A DNA stretch of 64,000 nt from Macquaria australasica (GCA_005408345.1 SEMN01000490.1:310001-374000); one strand, 5' to 3'; positions 12,896-25,672 are shown, counted from the first letter of the stretch. The notes: generated by a model from the sequence alone, not told the origin. Numbers and translations: made by a program.

Positions 12896-15459
12896 TTATT
12901 TGTTGGCAGCCTTTTCAAGCTCGCCTCTGATTTTTCCTTGGTCCTCGCTTGCGTCCAACCAGAAGTCTGGGTTGTCTTGGTACCATTTGACTGAAAGGCA
13001 CCAAACACAGGAATGAACATAAATTATTTAGCGAGGCTTTAATGTACCGGCCCTGTCCTCGCTATAGAGATTTTTTTTTTTATCCATCACTGTACCAGTC
13101 TGCCGGATGCCTTCAGCCCAGGACACCTCAGCTCTCCAGCCCAGCTGCTGCAGCTTCGCACATGTGATGGGGTAGCGCAGGTCGACACGCGGCCTGTAGA
13201 GCAGAGGTCAAAGGTCGATGTTTGATAGATGTGCATAAATTAAGGAGGAAGCATCAGTAGATTCAGATGTCTCGTGTTGTTGGGTGAAGATGTATATCAC
13301 CGGATAGAAACTCAAATGACAGCAGCAGTAAAAAGTAGTAAATGCTCGTAAAGAGTTCATTCATTTTTTTGTTGTTGCCAGCATTAGTTTACTCACCTGT
13401 CGGGCACAAACTCGAGCCAATCATTCACCTCGGAGTCTGGCACATTCTTGACCTAAAAGAACACAGAGTTTTAATAACTCTAGTGAGGGTATCTGACACT
13501 GTTATGCAATTCTGTGTAGGACAGTCCCTAAACCCACCATCTTCACAAGTTCCCTGGCCAGTTGCATGATGGGAATCTCACAGCTTGTTCCCACGTTGTA
13601 GATTTCTCCCACAGTCCCTTTCTCCAGCACCAGCCGGAAGGCGCTGATGGCGTCGTCGACAAACAGGAAATGGCGGGATTTAGGGAGGGTTCCCTGGATG
13701 GTGCTGCGGCAGAGAGGACGAGGAGAAACGCAGGTTAGAAACTAGATTTACTCGGCTTTGTTTTTTTTTATTAATGTCAAATGTTCAAACAAACCTACCA
13801 TCTCTTGTTCATTTGCAAGAGGGTGAGAAACCTTGGAATGACCTGAAAGATCAAGAAGATGATTGCTGATGCTACAAAACACTGCAAATATCTTGTACAG
13901 AGCCAACTGTGGCTCCAAATGGACCAATCAATGATGAAAACTTGTAGGAAAGTCAGGGTGCTGTACCTTCTCAGTGTACTGCCTGGGCCCGTAGATGTTG
14001 TTGCTCCTGGTAATGATGATGGGAAACTGGTAATAGACACAGAGCAGCATTTAACATACAAAGAACCGTACTTTTCAAAAGCAGAATTGGACTTGAGACC
14101 AGTTTAAAGATCGACATAATCACATAAGACAAAGAAAAGCAGCAAATTCTCACAATTTAGAAGCTGAAACTAGGGAATGTTTGGCATTTTTGCTTCAACG
14201 ATTCATTGATTATCATTAGAAAGCATACTGAAGATAAATGTCTTCAGTTTCACATTATTTAAACCTGTTCATTCAGCATTTAGAAGCTACGTCCTGCCTC
14301 TGTGTGTGTGTGTGTGTGTGTGTACCTTATGTTTGTCCCAGTAGGATCTGACCAGGAACTCTGCAGCGGCTTTGGTGGCAGAATATGGGTTGGAGGGCCT
14401 CGCTGGACTGCTCTCATCGAACACCTGCAGAGCACAAACACCCAAGCCACCAAATGACCCACAAACCCAAACTCCACACATCCACCCAATGATCTGTCAG
14501 CTGAATCACTGACCTGGTCCAGACTGGCTCCGTACACTTCATCGGTGCTGATGTAGATGAAGCGCTGTGGCTGGTGTCGGGCCTGATGGGCGGCTCCCAG
14601 TAAAACTCTGGTCCCATCAATGTTAACACGCTGGAAAACAGACGGAGTTTCAAACGACGACTCTGAGAGAGGGAAGAAAAGAAAGAGCACTATAATATCA
14701 GACTGTTAACTCAGCAGTAAAATCAGCCCGGTAGACGGGTGTTTGAACAGCTGCTGCTCACCGACGTGCGTTTTGGCCGCCAGGTGAAAGATCACATCGA
14801 TGTTTTCTGTGTTGAAAATGTGATTTACCAGCCGTGAGTTACACACATCCCCCTGTTGAAGAAAGCAGTGGATTTAAATAGTTATACTGCACCAGTACAA
14901 ATGTCACCGTTCCCCTGAATGGACCTAAAGTAAACCCTTTGTTACTGCCTGCAGCTGTATGTTCAGAGGACAGAAATGTACCTTTACTTGAAAGCTTTTG
15001 GTCTCAGGGGTTATTTGAAGTTTTATAATACTAATGTCAGCAGCTCCCTCACCCTGACGAAGGTGTAGTTTGCTCTGTCTTCAACGCTCTCCAGGCTCCT
15101 GGGGCTGCAGCAGTAATCCAGCTGGAAGAGACAATATGTTCACTGGGGTAAGACAAAAACTCATTACACACACAGAGTGAAGACTCACGTTGTCCAGGTT
15201 AATGATTCTCCAGTCAGGGTGTCTGTAGACCAGTGAACACACAAGATGGGAGCCACTGGAGAGAGAGAGAGAGATGTGGAGTAAAACAAACATCAAGTGC
15301 AATGAAGGACCATAGCAATGTCATCACAAAAACCTCGGTGTGATAAGCATATTAAATACAATGCCTTGTTATACAGCTACTCAGACCACCCAGCAGAATA
15401 ATGTGGACTCACATGAATCCAGAGCCTCCGGTCACCAGAACAGTCCTGTTGAAGTCCAT
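12896..15459 (-). CDS. tgds: TDP-glucose 4,6-dehydratase-like protein, complete 12-exon gene
   Basis: This is an extended short-chain dehydrogenase/reductase of the nucleotide-sugar 4,6-dehydratase type. Exons in transcript order: 15459-15413, 15255-15189, 15121-15053, 14852-14762, 14662-14514, 14424-14326, 14026-13967, 13842-13799, 13703-13538, 13452-13397, 13193-13096 and 12990-12896 (TAA). They total 1041 nt, or 346 residues, close to human TGDS (350), and every junction is GT-AG and keeps frame. The NAD-binding VTGGSGFIGSH is at residues 9-19, the catalytic STDEVYG at 130-136 (T131, D132, E133), and the YxxxK pair is Y155/K159 in NPYSATK. RPRVDLRYP lies near the C-terminus. The short N-terminus (MDFNRTVLV) lacks the leader of about 16 residues seen in human. 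The gene shares a promoter region with gpr180. Its human counterpart is linked to Catel-Manzke syndrome; the in vivo substrate is not well settled. Confidence 0.96.
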
Positions 15460-16047
15460 CCTGCGGCCACCACAAGCTGTCAGCTCACATTAAGCTCCCC
15501 TGCAGACAATAACGACATCTTAGCAGCTTTGTGGAGCCTGCTGCCACACAAGCTCTCTGTTTCAGTCAGTACAGTAGGTGGACTGTGTAGTGCGCGACAG
15601 TCGCCGGACGATTACGGCAGTGTTGACACGTTGGAAATGGGCGGGGCATGTAGTCCGCGTAGGCTGGTTTCTGCTCTCTGATTGGTTGTCACGTGTGGCT
15701 CTGCGGCGCCGATCAGGCGAATCAGCGGCGTCAAGTGAGCTACAACAAACATGCAACGTCCGGGGCTTATTTTCAAAATAAGAGTATTTGGTTAACACAT
15801 TCGGTTAAAGCGCGTTTACTATCTTACAACACTTGAGTTTCTCAAAGGGGTTCAGTCTTTTATTTAGTATTGTTACAGACCTTACATATAGTGAATCATA
15901 AAGCGTACTTTCAGGACACACGCTGCTGTTAATTTGGGGCAGGAAACACCTAACTTCCGGTCTCGTCCTGGGCAACTTGACGCAGCTGGCTGACTTCTGG
16001 CTTCGTGGCTCATTGAAGTCACTCGCCAACTTGCCGACAACGTTAAA
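15460..16047. promoter_or_regulatory. Bidirectional promoter region between tgds and gpr180
   Basis: Only 588 bp separate the two start codons, which face away from each other. The segment is richer in CpG than its surroundings. It has a GC box (GGGCGGGGC, 15639-15647), an inverted CCAAT box (ATTGG, 15681-15685) and an E-box CACGTG (15690-15695). I saw no TATA box in a convincing position. The same head-to-head pair exists in human, which supports a shared CpG-type promoter. Confidence 0.65.
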
Positions 16048-19000
16048 ATGCAAAAGGGCAAAATGTCGTGCTTGTTAGCCACGCTTGTAGCTGTAGTTGT
16101 GCTCAGTTCGGAGGTTTCTGGCAAAACTGTAACGGGACTTTTTCAGAGCGAAGCGGCGAGACGGCAGAAGGGCCAGTTCATCACTAAGTTCATGTACCAA
16201 GGTAACGTTAACGAGGCTAACGTGTCTCTTCAGCAGCGGCGGGGTTATCTTACATATATAGTATTGATTTTAACGGTGGGTGATGACCGTGTGTTGATTT
16301 AATTCACAGGTCTTGTCATTTGATTCGCAGACGGGTGTAACTAGCATGGCATCGTCACTTTATCTGATAATGCCTGCTCTGATTATTAATAGCACTTTTA
16401 ATAACCCCACCTTGCCTGTCCTCTGTTTCCTTTCTTTGTGCCAGTTAATATCAGAGCTTTGCAGGAGTTTTTGCGGAGTTGCTGCAGGATTAAACAGCAT
16501 TTGGCTTGTTTTGCTCCTTTAGTTTCAACTTGTCCAGAGCTGAACTGCACTAATGTCAGCATGCTTGGAAAAACAAAACCTGTGACACAGTCCTACTGGC
16601 TTCAGGAGATGATCCTGACTGTCACGGGGCCCCAGGACTCCAGGGGTCCCTGAAGGCTACAGACGCTCTGCTCTTCAAGCTCATTTAATTGAAAACATGC
16701 AGTGATATGAAACGGAGAAAAGCAACAGTGAGAAGACGTGAGAAGCAATTGATCCATTAGCCTATCATGATTTGCATACCATCCAGCACTCTTGTCCCCT
16801 CTGTGTCTTTCTGTAGGTAATAACGGCCTTTTGGTGTGCCGGCTGGACAACTCTGCTCTGGCTACAGAGAAGGAGTCCAGATTACTGCTGTATCAGGATA
16901 TGGACTCAGACCTGGACAACCTCAGCTGCCCCGAGAGGCTCGCTAAAGCTCAGTTCACCAGTAAGAACCAGAGTTCACTAACACTGATGGCTGATCTCTG
17001 ATATGATGGCTGTGATGCAGCTGTATCGATTTTATTCTTCTTACTGCTCTGCTCTCCTTCCTCCACACTGTCACCTCATCTTCCTCCTCCTGCTTCAGTT
17101 TCTCTCAGTCAGGAAGAACACAACCACACCATCCCTCATCAGCCCTCCCCTAGAGCCTGGCAGGCCCTGTATGCGGACAGGTACACATGTCAGGTAACGG
17201 CAGCATCACAGATAGCTAAGAGGCAAACCCACCCACTTATACACACCATCACACCCATATGTCAATGTATACACAGTCATGTACGACACATAGACACGTG
17301 CATACGCACTGTTTTATCTGTTTTTATTTGTTTAGCTGTTTTCACCTGCAACATCAATTGCATTGCTTCTCCCTGTGTAACATCTGTATGGTCCTTGTTA
17401 AATAAACTGTTAAATTTAACTTAATTGTCCTCCAAGGTGGAAGACTGTGGAAGATTGTCCTTGTTCCTTATTCCTCGTCTCTCTCTGCTTCCTGTCTGTG
17501 TCTCCAGGAAAGTGCAGTGATTCCTTCTCATGCTGATCTCAGTTTTACTGTCCTGCTGTTTAACGCCGACTCGGCTGGAAATCCTCTGGAGCACTTCAGC
17601 GCAGAGGAGGCAGGTCAGACACCCCGACGACTACCTCCCGTCACCACAGCTGATGGGCTGTCGGACATCAGCACATTTTCCCAGTGCATTATTGAGCCTG
17701 GCCATGTCTTTCCTGTTAATTAGCTTCCTCTGTTGTGTAGTTATCCACACCCACTGCGTTATGCTTGTGTGGCGCTGTTAAAAAAAGATGTCTGTGTTAA
17801 ATATTTATAGAAGGTGCATCGTGGTTTGCCAGATGCTATGTCAAATTTTTGATATTGTCTTAGACCTGCACTCTGCACAGATGTGACATATTAATTGTAT
17901 TCTAACTGATTTGTAGAAGATGGATGGACTGGTCCTGAGATATCGGCGTCATTCATGTGGGACAAAATGTTTCCTTCCTTCATTCTCTCTCTCTCCTAGG
18001 TCTCCAAAGTTTTTACTTCCTCCTGCTGCTGGCCTACTTCGTAGCCTGCTGTATCTACATCAAGCCTCTGTACCAGGCTCTGAGGAAAAGAGGTCCCATG
18101 CACACTGTCCTCCGAGTGCTCACCATAGCGCTGGCATTACAGGGCTGCTCCGCTCTCTGCAACTACATCCACTTGGCCAGGTACATCCAGTAGAATCTGA
18201 CAAACCTGCTGGGAAGTGTGAACCCAGATGACATGTGATATTTAAATATTAGCACACCAGTTTCCAGCTTGTTTTTAAGCAGCAATGTTGGTTATAAAAT
18301 GTTTTTTTTGCTGTTGCAGGCTGCTGGGAGGCTTTATACACCCATAAACTAAAAGTGTTATTGTTGCAACAGTGGATTGTGCTGCAGGAGGGTGTGTGAT
18401 CATTTTTAGTGGAGTTTCAGTCGGACCTGTAGCAAACACTGTCACTACAGCTAGCTACAGTAGCTAGGACACGCATCCTCTCATAATGTGCAAGTGTCGA
18501 GCAAAAACTTGAATGAATGAATAATTTTTAATTGTATCCATCCATTTACTGCCTCCTATCTGAGTCCAGGTCGCTGCAATTTAATTATATAGTTAGGAAT
18601 TATTGTTATATGCTGCTGGAAATTACTGAAAAAATGTGATTATAATAGTAAATAATTCTAGGTCATATCATCCCTACTGGTTTTTCCATCATACTTTTAT
18701 ATTTCGGCCGGTACGATCATGAAACAGATATTAAATTGCATTCTATGTGGTATTAAAAAGTCTTACATTTAACTGTTTTTAATTTTCTTTATCTCTGTTT
18801 ATTGTGTGTGTATTTGTTAACCTTCTTGGTGACCAGCTGCATACAATAGCCCTTACAGAAATAAATAAAGTTGCATTGAGTTGAACTGAACGTATGAATT
18901 GGTACTGAGGAGAAGATGAACTAACGTACTCCAGTGTTTCCCCTTGTGTTCTGCAGGTATTCCAGGGATGGTATTGGTGTTCCACTGATGGGCAGCCTGG

Positions 19001-20849
19001 CAGAGTGTATGTTCCTCTTTCTTTCCATCTATATTTATAAATGCTTCTGACGCTTGATTTAGTTAAAAGAGCAACAGGAACTTAACTGTCTGATTATTGC
19101 AGATTAATTTGCGAACGGACAAGAAATGAATTATTATGTTATGTGCCCTCTAATTTTCCACTCCCTGTTCCCCGTGCAGGCTGGGATATGGTGTCCCAGG
19201 TGTCCATGCTGTACATGTTACTGAGTCTGTGCATGGGCTGGACTCTGAGCCGTGGCAGGAAGCCTCAGTCCAGACCTCTGCAGTGGGAACAGAGTCCGGC
19301 TTCAACGGCTGTCGCTGTTGGTGGAGTCGTCACACAGGTACGCAGGATTACTGATAATGAATTTTAGTGACATCTAAGAATGATATGGTTCAGGCTGAAG
19401 TAAAAAAAACTAGGAGTTCTGCGATAAACCTCAAGAGAAAGTCAGAATTTTGAGAAAAGTAAGTTAGATTATTTGTTATCAGCATCAGCCTTCGAGAGTC
19501 ACCTAATACTAAACGCTGTGATCTTCAGGGAGCGTTGCTGCTGTGGGAGCAGTATTCAGAATCAGAGAGTGAACATCACAGCTACCACACCCAGCAGAGC
19601 CTGGCAGGTCTCCTCCTCATGGCTCTGAGAGTGGTCCTGGCCCTCCTGCTGGCCTCCGTCCTCTACCAGATCACCTCCACTGAGAGGAGCACCCTGAAGA
19701 GAGACTTCTACCTCTGTTTCGCCAAGGTAAACTACACAGTGCACTAATATACAGACAAACAAACATTTACAGTTCTTCAGGTGGTCACGTGGTCTTCCTT
19801 GTGTTCTCTGCAGGGATGCTTCCTGTGGTTCCTCTGTCATCCCGTCCTCTCCCTCATGTCTGTTGTCTTCAACGAGCACCAGAGGGAGAAGGTGTGAACT
19901 CACAAACAAGCCACTTTTTAGCAAAGCACCACCATGATGTGACATGTGTGACTGATCAGGACAGCTGACCTTACCTCATACCTAAACCTTCCTTTTTCAA
20001 ATAATTGGAATACGTTCGGTATAACAAGATGTTTCACATTCAAAAAGTTCAGATTTTCAGCTACAAGTTCACATGATATATATATATATACTGTATATGT
20101 ACTGCACCAGTATAATCCATTTGTTTTGTAGTTAAATGACTGCAGTTTTGGTCCAATTGTCTGACTTTAGATAAAGAATTCTTGCATTATAGCACCAGTT
20201 GGAGAGATTTCTGCGTAATTTAATGTGTTTTCTATCTTCATTAACAGAGAAGTCATTGAGCAGAGATGAGTAGTGCATGATAAAAGTTACATGTTTTAGG
20301 GTGAATGTTTCCTTTACAGCTGAACTAACAATGCATTAATTATGTGTAATGTGAAAGAGAACAATCACCCTTCTCTGCCGTTCCCCTAAACTCTACACCA
20401 CATTTAGCACCTTTTAGCTCATTGTTTTGGTTCTCCAGCCCTCAAACTTGGTTAGCATCAACCTAGTCTCCAGGGGCTCAGCACCAAACAGCAGACAGAT
20501 ACAGTTAGCAACTAGCTGGTGAACACAGTGGACCATTTAGCAGCTAAAGAGCCAGATATTTCTCTCAGGAGGTGGTGGAGACCAAAACCAGAGCTAAAAG
20601 GAGAGTGAATATTTGACTTGTATTCATCAGTGCTGATGTTCCTCCGTAACTGCTTGATGGAAAAATCCACATGCCGTCTCTAACTCTCTGTAGGTGGTGA
20701 CTATCGGTGTGATCCTCTGCCAGTCCATCTCCATGGTGACCCTCTACCAGCTCTTCCTGTCTCGCTCCCTCTACTGGGAGGTCTCCTCTCTCTCCTCAGT
20801 GTCTCTGCCACTCACCATGTCCAGGACAAACCACAGGGGGCGCTACTGA
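16048..20849 (+). CDS. gpr180: GPR180-like seven-transmembrane protein, complete 10-exon gene
   Basis: This is a membrane protein of the GPR180/TMEM145 family: a secreted-side N-terminal domain followed by seven membrane spans, reported in TGF-beta-type and vascular signalling. Exons: 16048-16201, 16817-16960, 17099-17193, 17508-17613, 18000-18180, 18957-19006, 19180-19337, 19529-19726, 19814-19891 and 20694-20849 (TGA). They sum to 1320 nt, or 439 residues from the first ATG; human has 440. A second in-frame ATG at 16063 could also start it. A signal peptide (LLATLVAVVVLSSEVSG) leads the ectodomain, which has ALYADRYTCQ and NPLEHFSAEEAG. The first span is SFYFLLLLAYFVACCIYI. Later blocks include HTVLRVLTIALALQG, LYMLLSLCMGWTL, SRPLQWEQSPAST, STERSTLKRDFY and LYWEVSSLSSVSLPLT, all diagnostic of GPR180. 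All junctions are GT-AG and in frame. Confidence 0.97.
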
Positions 20850-21650
20850 GCACATCCACTCTCACGCTTCACCTGATCATCACGAGCGAGGGAGAACATG
20901 CCGCCACACGGAGGCTTCCCCTCCCCTAACCTCCCGCTGTGTCAGAGGAGGGAGAACTGAGCATGAAGAAGAAGCAGAGAAGGCAAAAAGTGTTGTTACT
21001 GTTTCCTGGGAGAACAGTAATGGTCAGAGGGAGACATTTACAGCAACACCCTACCTCTAGTTACAATTTTTGACTGGAACCAACATTAACAGAGTAGGAA
21101 GGATATTTAATGCAGTGCCACCAAGAGAAGGGACACCAGGCTTTCAAGTGGGTTCTTGTGCTCTCCATGACATGCCGGATGTCATAACTAACAGCCAAAG
21201 TACAATTTCAAAAACACACCAAAACAAGCATGATGAAAAAGGGTCGCCAACACCAGGATAGTTTATACAGTGCAGATGGCCGAAGGTGGAGATGGTTGTT
21301 TGGACCTCAAGGACACAACCCAAGACCAGCCTACTTGAGTGTTTTGTTGTGTCCAAGGAAACTTCTCTGCAAGGACACAAAAGAAGTCTTTGTGCTCTTG
21401 GCTTTGATAATCACTCAAACAGTGGAACACAGATTAAACTGTGAAGGAAAACACAAAGAGCAGGGAAGTGTTACACCACTGCTTAGCTGTGGTGCTTTGA
21501 AAGCATATAAACTGCATGTAGCTGGAGACACACTGCATGACATCCTTTGTTTTTTATCTTTCATTTTCCATTCATTGGAGCACACTACTTGGGCTTTAAT
21601 TCTTCATTCTGTGTGAATGGGAGTATAACAATAAAATAATCTGTGGTTTG
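20850..21650 (+). other. Probable gpr180 3' UTR
   Basis: The sequence follows the gpr180 stop in the same exon and contains AATAAA at 21630-21635. No other gene was seen. Short open frames (21070-21261, 21230-21616) look incidental. Confidence 0.55.
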
Positions 21651-22164
21651 ATAATCACATAATGAGCCATCTGATCTGCTCTTTTAGTTCTTGTTATGTT
21701 GGTGTGCATTAAAGCCGTATGTGTGATATCTGGGCAATATGTACTGTACATATGCTCTGTGGGTGCAAGAGAATGCATCTACTGTATATTTTATTTTGAC
21801 AATCACAGTGACAATCTTATTCTAATTAGACAATAACAAAATATGAGGCCCCTGTTTGCATTGTGTACTAAACATTTCACTGTAACCTTGGCCCACATTT
21901 ACACTGTCTGCTTAAAGTTACCCAGTACATATTTTTTTGCTCACAGCTGGCACACATCAGATATGTGTTATGAAGCACATCAAATCTGATATTTTCAGGT
22001 CTTGTTTCATTATGTGAAAATAAATCTTGAAGGAATTCTGTCAGTAAGGCTTGGATTAAAATGTGATATATGCTGTAGTGTTTTAACTTGCTTGTTTTAT
22101 GATGACACAAAAGCAGGACCAGCCTTACCTATAGAGGTAAGAACATGCATGGGGTAGTCAGGTT
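21651..22164. other. Intergenic, nothing recognised
   Basis: AT-rich sequence between the gpr180 tail and a dispersed repeat. No exon, RNA gene or terminal repeat was found. Confidence 0.5.
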
Positions 22165-22290
22165 CAACATTAAATTTGTTTACAGTAACACACTGACCCC
22201 CCCCCCCCCCCCCCAAGTGTTTATAGTGTTATGTTGGGGTCTGATCTGGCCAAAATCTTCATGATTATAAATAAAAAATCAACATACAAA
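22165..22290 (+). repeat. Dispersed repeat, copy 1 (interrupted by a C-run)
   Basis: AAATTTGTTTACAGTAACAC, then a run of about 18 C (22197-22214), then GTGTTTATAGTGTTATG and GGGGTCTGATCTGGCC. An inverted copy of the same order of blocks lies at about 26823-26930. The family is unknown. Confidence 0.6.
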
Positions 22291-22739
22291 ATTTGCAGCA
22301 TGTCCTGTCTTTTTTTTTTTTTTTTTCTTTTATACTTTTGAGTCCACTTCGTGTTTGTACATTTATTTGTCAGACAGCTCTTCAGTTTCTGCAAATTCTG
22401 TGTGCAATAAGAACATTTCAAAATTAAGATTTTTCCCCACAAGGTCCAAGTAAATGTGGTAGCCTGTATGACACACAATGGTTTAATTTGCCGCACTTTA
22501 TTTGAGGCAATGCTGTAATTGATCTATATACACAGTACATCCCATTCCCCCAGCAAATAAACTGCCTCATATCCATCTTATCTGAGGTGCACTGTGCTGA
22601 GAGGAATTCTAATACCGTGTCTGCAAAACCATATACGGGTCTGGAAACATATTGCGTTCTTAAGACTCCGATACACCGATATACACTGTTGGTATGCTGT
22701 CGGCCAAAGCAAAAATATTTTCGATTTAAAACTAAATTT

Positions 22740-22821
22740 CGTCACGAACAGGATTCGAACCTGTGCGGGGAAACCCCATTGGATTTCGAGTCCAACGCCT
22801 TAACCTCTCGGCCACCGTGAC
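22740..22821 (-). tRNA. tRNA-Ser (anticodon CGA)
   Basis: The - strand reads as a complete 82-nt type II tRNA. The acceptor stem pairs GTCACGG with the 3' strand before discriminator G (22740). Box A is TGGCCGAGAGGTTAAGG and box B is GGTTCGAATCC. The anticodon loop CTCGAAA puts CGA at 22788-22786, and the variable arm is GGGGTTTCCCC. All stems pair with no intron. A T-run on the - strand shortly after the gene can stop Pol III. It lies about 0.9 kb from smim11 and about 2.7 kb from the first 5S gene. Confidence 0.95.
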
Positions 22822-23259
22822 TACGCATGTCTACGGCCTAACACGTATATAAAAACAGTATACACAAAATACTACGAATACATTGTTACGACTCGAAGGT
22901 GCACAGTTAGAAGACATTTCTATCAAGTTATGTTGCCGTACAGTAACTGCATGCTCCAAAAAACGACTTCAAACACGCAGTAAACACACCAAACGCACTT
23001 TGAAGACCGAGTGACGGCGGTCTTCTTCCGTCCTACCAGGACCTTCAAGTCGCTGCTAGTCTGTCCGTCAACAGCAATGATGCATTTGCGTGCAATGGGA
23101 ATCGCAAGCACATAACGCCATTAATTACAAAATATTTCGAAAATGCATTTTTCATGCTGTGTCGCCGCTAAGTGCATGCATATTACTGGTGCAATGGTCA
23201 CCAACACCAATAGGCATAATGTAAACTAAAACCTCTGCTGCTGTGCATTATCTTAATAC
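22822..23259. other. Intergenic, nothing recognised
   Basis: No exon, RNA gene or repeat signature was found between the tRNA gene and the retroelement tail. Confidence 0.5.
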
Positions 23260-23566
23260 ATTTTTTTTTTTTTATTCATGATGTTATTTACTTCATCTGT
23301 TGCTGTGTAATATTTTCATGTACATGTATGTTATATATGTGCAATAGTTTTATCTTATCTGTTGTTCATACTTACAAATGCACTCAGTCACTCAATTATT
23401 ATTCCTGTCTATACTGTGTACAGGACTATTTTTCTATTTATTTTTATTGTATTTTATTATATTTTATTATTGTATTTCTATATATGACACTTTTTCTGGC
23501 TGCTGTAACGCGGAAAATTTCCCCGCTGTGGGACAATTAAAGGCTTATCTTATCTTATCTTATCTT
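23260..23566 (+). mobile_element. 3' end of a non-LTR retroelement with (TTATC)n tail
   Basis: The segment ends CTGCTGTAACGCGG, AATTTCCCCGCTGTGGGAC, AATTAAAGGC and then (TTATC)4. This tail is widespread in fish genomes and fits the 3' end of a 5'-truncated LINE or a SINE derived from one. No reverse transcriptase is present. The family is uncertain. Confidence 0.55.
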
Positions 23567-23727
23567 AAACATTTGCCCCATGACCATTGAACACAGCACA
23601 GGCGACGTCATACGGAGACTGCATTTTGATTGGCCCGTCACTACAAGCCCCGCCTTCTGCAGAAGAGCGTAATACTTCCGGGGCTGTCACAAGAAGAAGG
23701 AGAAACTTCAATACTACAGAAGCTAAA

Positions 23728-24800
23728 ATGATCAACTGGAAGGTCAATAAACTCTGATTTATTTTTTATATATATGCATGCTTTGTTATTAGTTAAATAG
23801 CCGTTTCGTTAAAGCTTACGTTGTCTCAACTGTCACTAGCATAATGCTAACGTTGCTGCAGCTTAGCAAGTTTGCGTGGCTCTCGTTATCTGTCACAAGT
23901 GCCATAAACTTAACATTTAACACAGCAACAGCCGCGACAAATCCAAGTTACGGTCAAACGGTGTGTATGCCTGTCGTGCCGTCTTCCCGTTTCTTCGTTT
24001 GAGTCTGTTGTATGAGGAGCCGTGAACTGTCAGACATCGCCGTTCATTTAATTTGTGGCTTAACGCGACACTTCTGCGACAAGAAGTGCCAGATGATGGA
24101 CTGGACGTATGCCGAATTAAAGGGCGTTCTGTAGCGATTAGGAAAATGTCTTGAAACCTATTGTGCGGTGTTAAATTTCGTTCAGTATGCATCTTAATTT
24201 AAAAATTGTCAGATTTTTGAATGAAGTGTGGGCAACGAAAACTGCGTGACCTGTTGTCACGTTGTCAAGTCCAGAAGGCACATGTATTGCAGCTGCTTCT
24301 CCCTTTCACATACCGCCTCTGTGACTAAATTAACTCCCACCTCCCCCATTTGGACAGCTGAGGCCTCTGGAGGACAAGGGGGGGGGCATATTCTCCAGGA
24401 TCCCTGACTGTTGTAGATCTTTCTTTCCCCTTCTTTCATTTCCTATTGCCAGTGGTAAAGTTATTATGTATGGAAGAAAAACAAACAATCAAAAGGAAAC
24501 GGCTTTATGAAGTCAAAGCAGCCGTGTTTCATCCACATTACTGTGCTTTGTTCTGTGTAATTGACTGGAGGCACAAAAAAAAATGCTGCAAACATAAACA
24601 CTGTCTATCCTCAGGCTTTGGACAACATCCCCGTCCTTCTGTACATCCTGGCCCTGAAGACACTGCTGCTGTGTCTGGGGTTCGCTGGGGTGAAGATCTA
24701 CCAGAGTAAGAAAGCAGAGGAGGCCCTGAAGAAGCAGCAGGCTGAGAAGAGGCTAGCCCAGCAGACCCAGGAGCTCATCGACAAAAAGAAGGAGGACTGA
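23728..24800 (+). CDS. smim11: Small integral membrane protein 11, two coding exons
   Basis: A short single-pass membrane protein. Exon 1 (23728-23742) encodes only MINWK and ends at a GT donor. Exon 2 (24615-24800, TGA) follows a CAG acceptor and reads ALDNIPVLLYILALKTLL onward. The product has 66 residues (human SMIM11: 58). The hydrophobic span covers about residues 9-30 and is followed by KIYQSKKAEE and a charged helix that ends in KKKED. Human SMIM11 has the same layout, including the NWK start and an LYILA..KTL..C..FAGVK core. The first ATG follows GCTAAA and is the only plausible start. A weak donor about 27 bases after the stop and an acceptor at 24956 suggest an intron in the 3' UTR, too near the stop to trigger decay. 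The protein's function is unknown. Confidence 0.9.
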
Positions 24801-25479
24801 GCATAGGAGAGAAACTGCTGTACACAGGTACTGAATAGATTAGACTCATCGTTTCGGTCATAGTGGTCATTTTCAAAGAGAACGCCTTGTCATAAAAATA
24901 TGAGGTTGTATTTTGATTGTGATCCATCTCACTAACTTTCCTTCTCTCTTCTCCAGGGAAACAATGTTACTTATCTGAGCAACAAGCCACTTCCTTCAAA
25001 TATGAGCCAGATGTTTGACTGTCAGCAACAGGAGGACTCTCCTGTGCAGAAAACATGGACTCCTGAAGTGAGGCTACGAAGACGGACTGTTTTGTTTGTT
25101 TTAAGCTGCAATGACCTCAGTGACAGAACCACAGCAGGCTCAGCATCAACTTGTCATTTGCCAAACATCCGCTCTTATCTGCAATTCAACACTTCAGCTG
25201 AGGCTGTCATCCACACTCACTGAAAATTAGTGCAGCACATGAATAAGCTTCACTTTGTACACCGTAATAGTCGGAAAATCAAAGCTTGTCAAAACGCTTA
25301 TTTCTAGGAATACAGCATGGTATTTATTCTGCAATATTCTTTGTAAATTGTGGACCAGGTTTGTGCCCAACTTTTGTAATTATATTAAATAGTTTGTTCC
25401 ACATGTTGCTCTTGCTTCATTTCTCAGAATTTCGGGGGGGGAGGAAATTCCCACTGAGAACTCTAGTCAAGTTGAGAAG
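24801..25479 (+). other. smim11 3' UTR and border of the 5S array
   Basis: It contains a probable 3' UTR intron acceptor (CTTCTCTTCTCCAG before 24957) and ATTAAA near 25384 as a possible poly(A) signal. The 5S repeat unit begins abruptly at about 25480, after a G-run at 25434-25441. Confidence 0.5.
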
Positions 25480-25554
25480 CGGCTCTGTTTCTCAAAGCTC
25501 TGTCTCTGAAGGAGCAGCAGCGCCCTCTGCTGTTTCTGAAAGTGAAGTGAAAAA

Positions 25555-25672
25555 GCTTACAGCACCTGGTATTCCCAGGCGGTCTCCCATCCAAGTACTA
25601 ACCAGGCCCGACCCTGCTTAGCTTCCGAGATCGGACGAGATCGGGCGTGTTCAGGGTGGTATGGCCGTAAGC
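25555..25672 (-). rRNA. 5S ribosomal RNA gene, copy 1
   Basis: The - strand reads GCTTACGGCCATACCACCCT through GGTGCTGTAAGC, 118 nt, matching vertebrate 5S rRNA along its whole length. The internal box A (AAGCTAAGCAGGGTCGGG) and box C (GTACTTGGATGGGAGACCG) are intact. TTTTT follows directly as the Pol III stop. It carries the CTTTTAAAG type of upstream box. Confidence 0.95.

Noticed and set aside
14281..14690. - strand open frame of 136 codons containing QRFIYISTDEVYG
   Set aside because: It is tgds exon 5 read through into introns, already covered by the spliced gene model.
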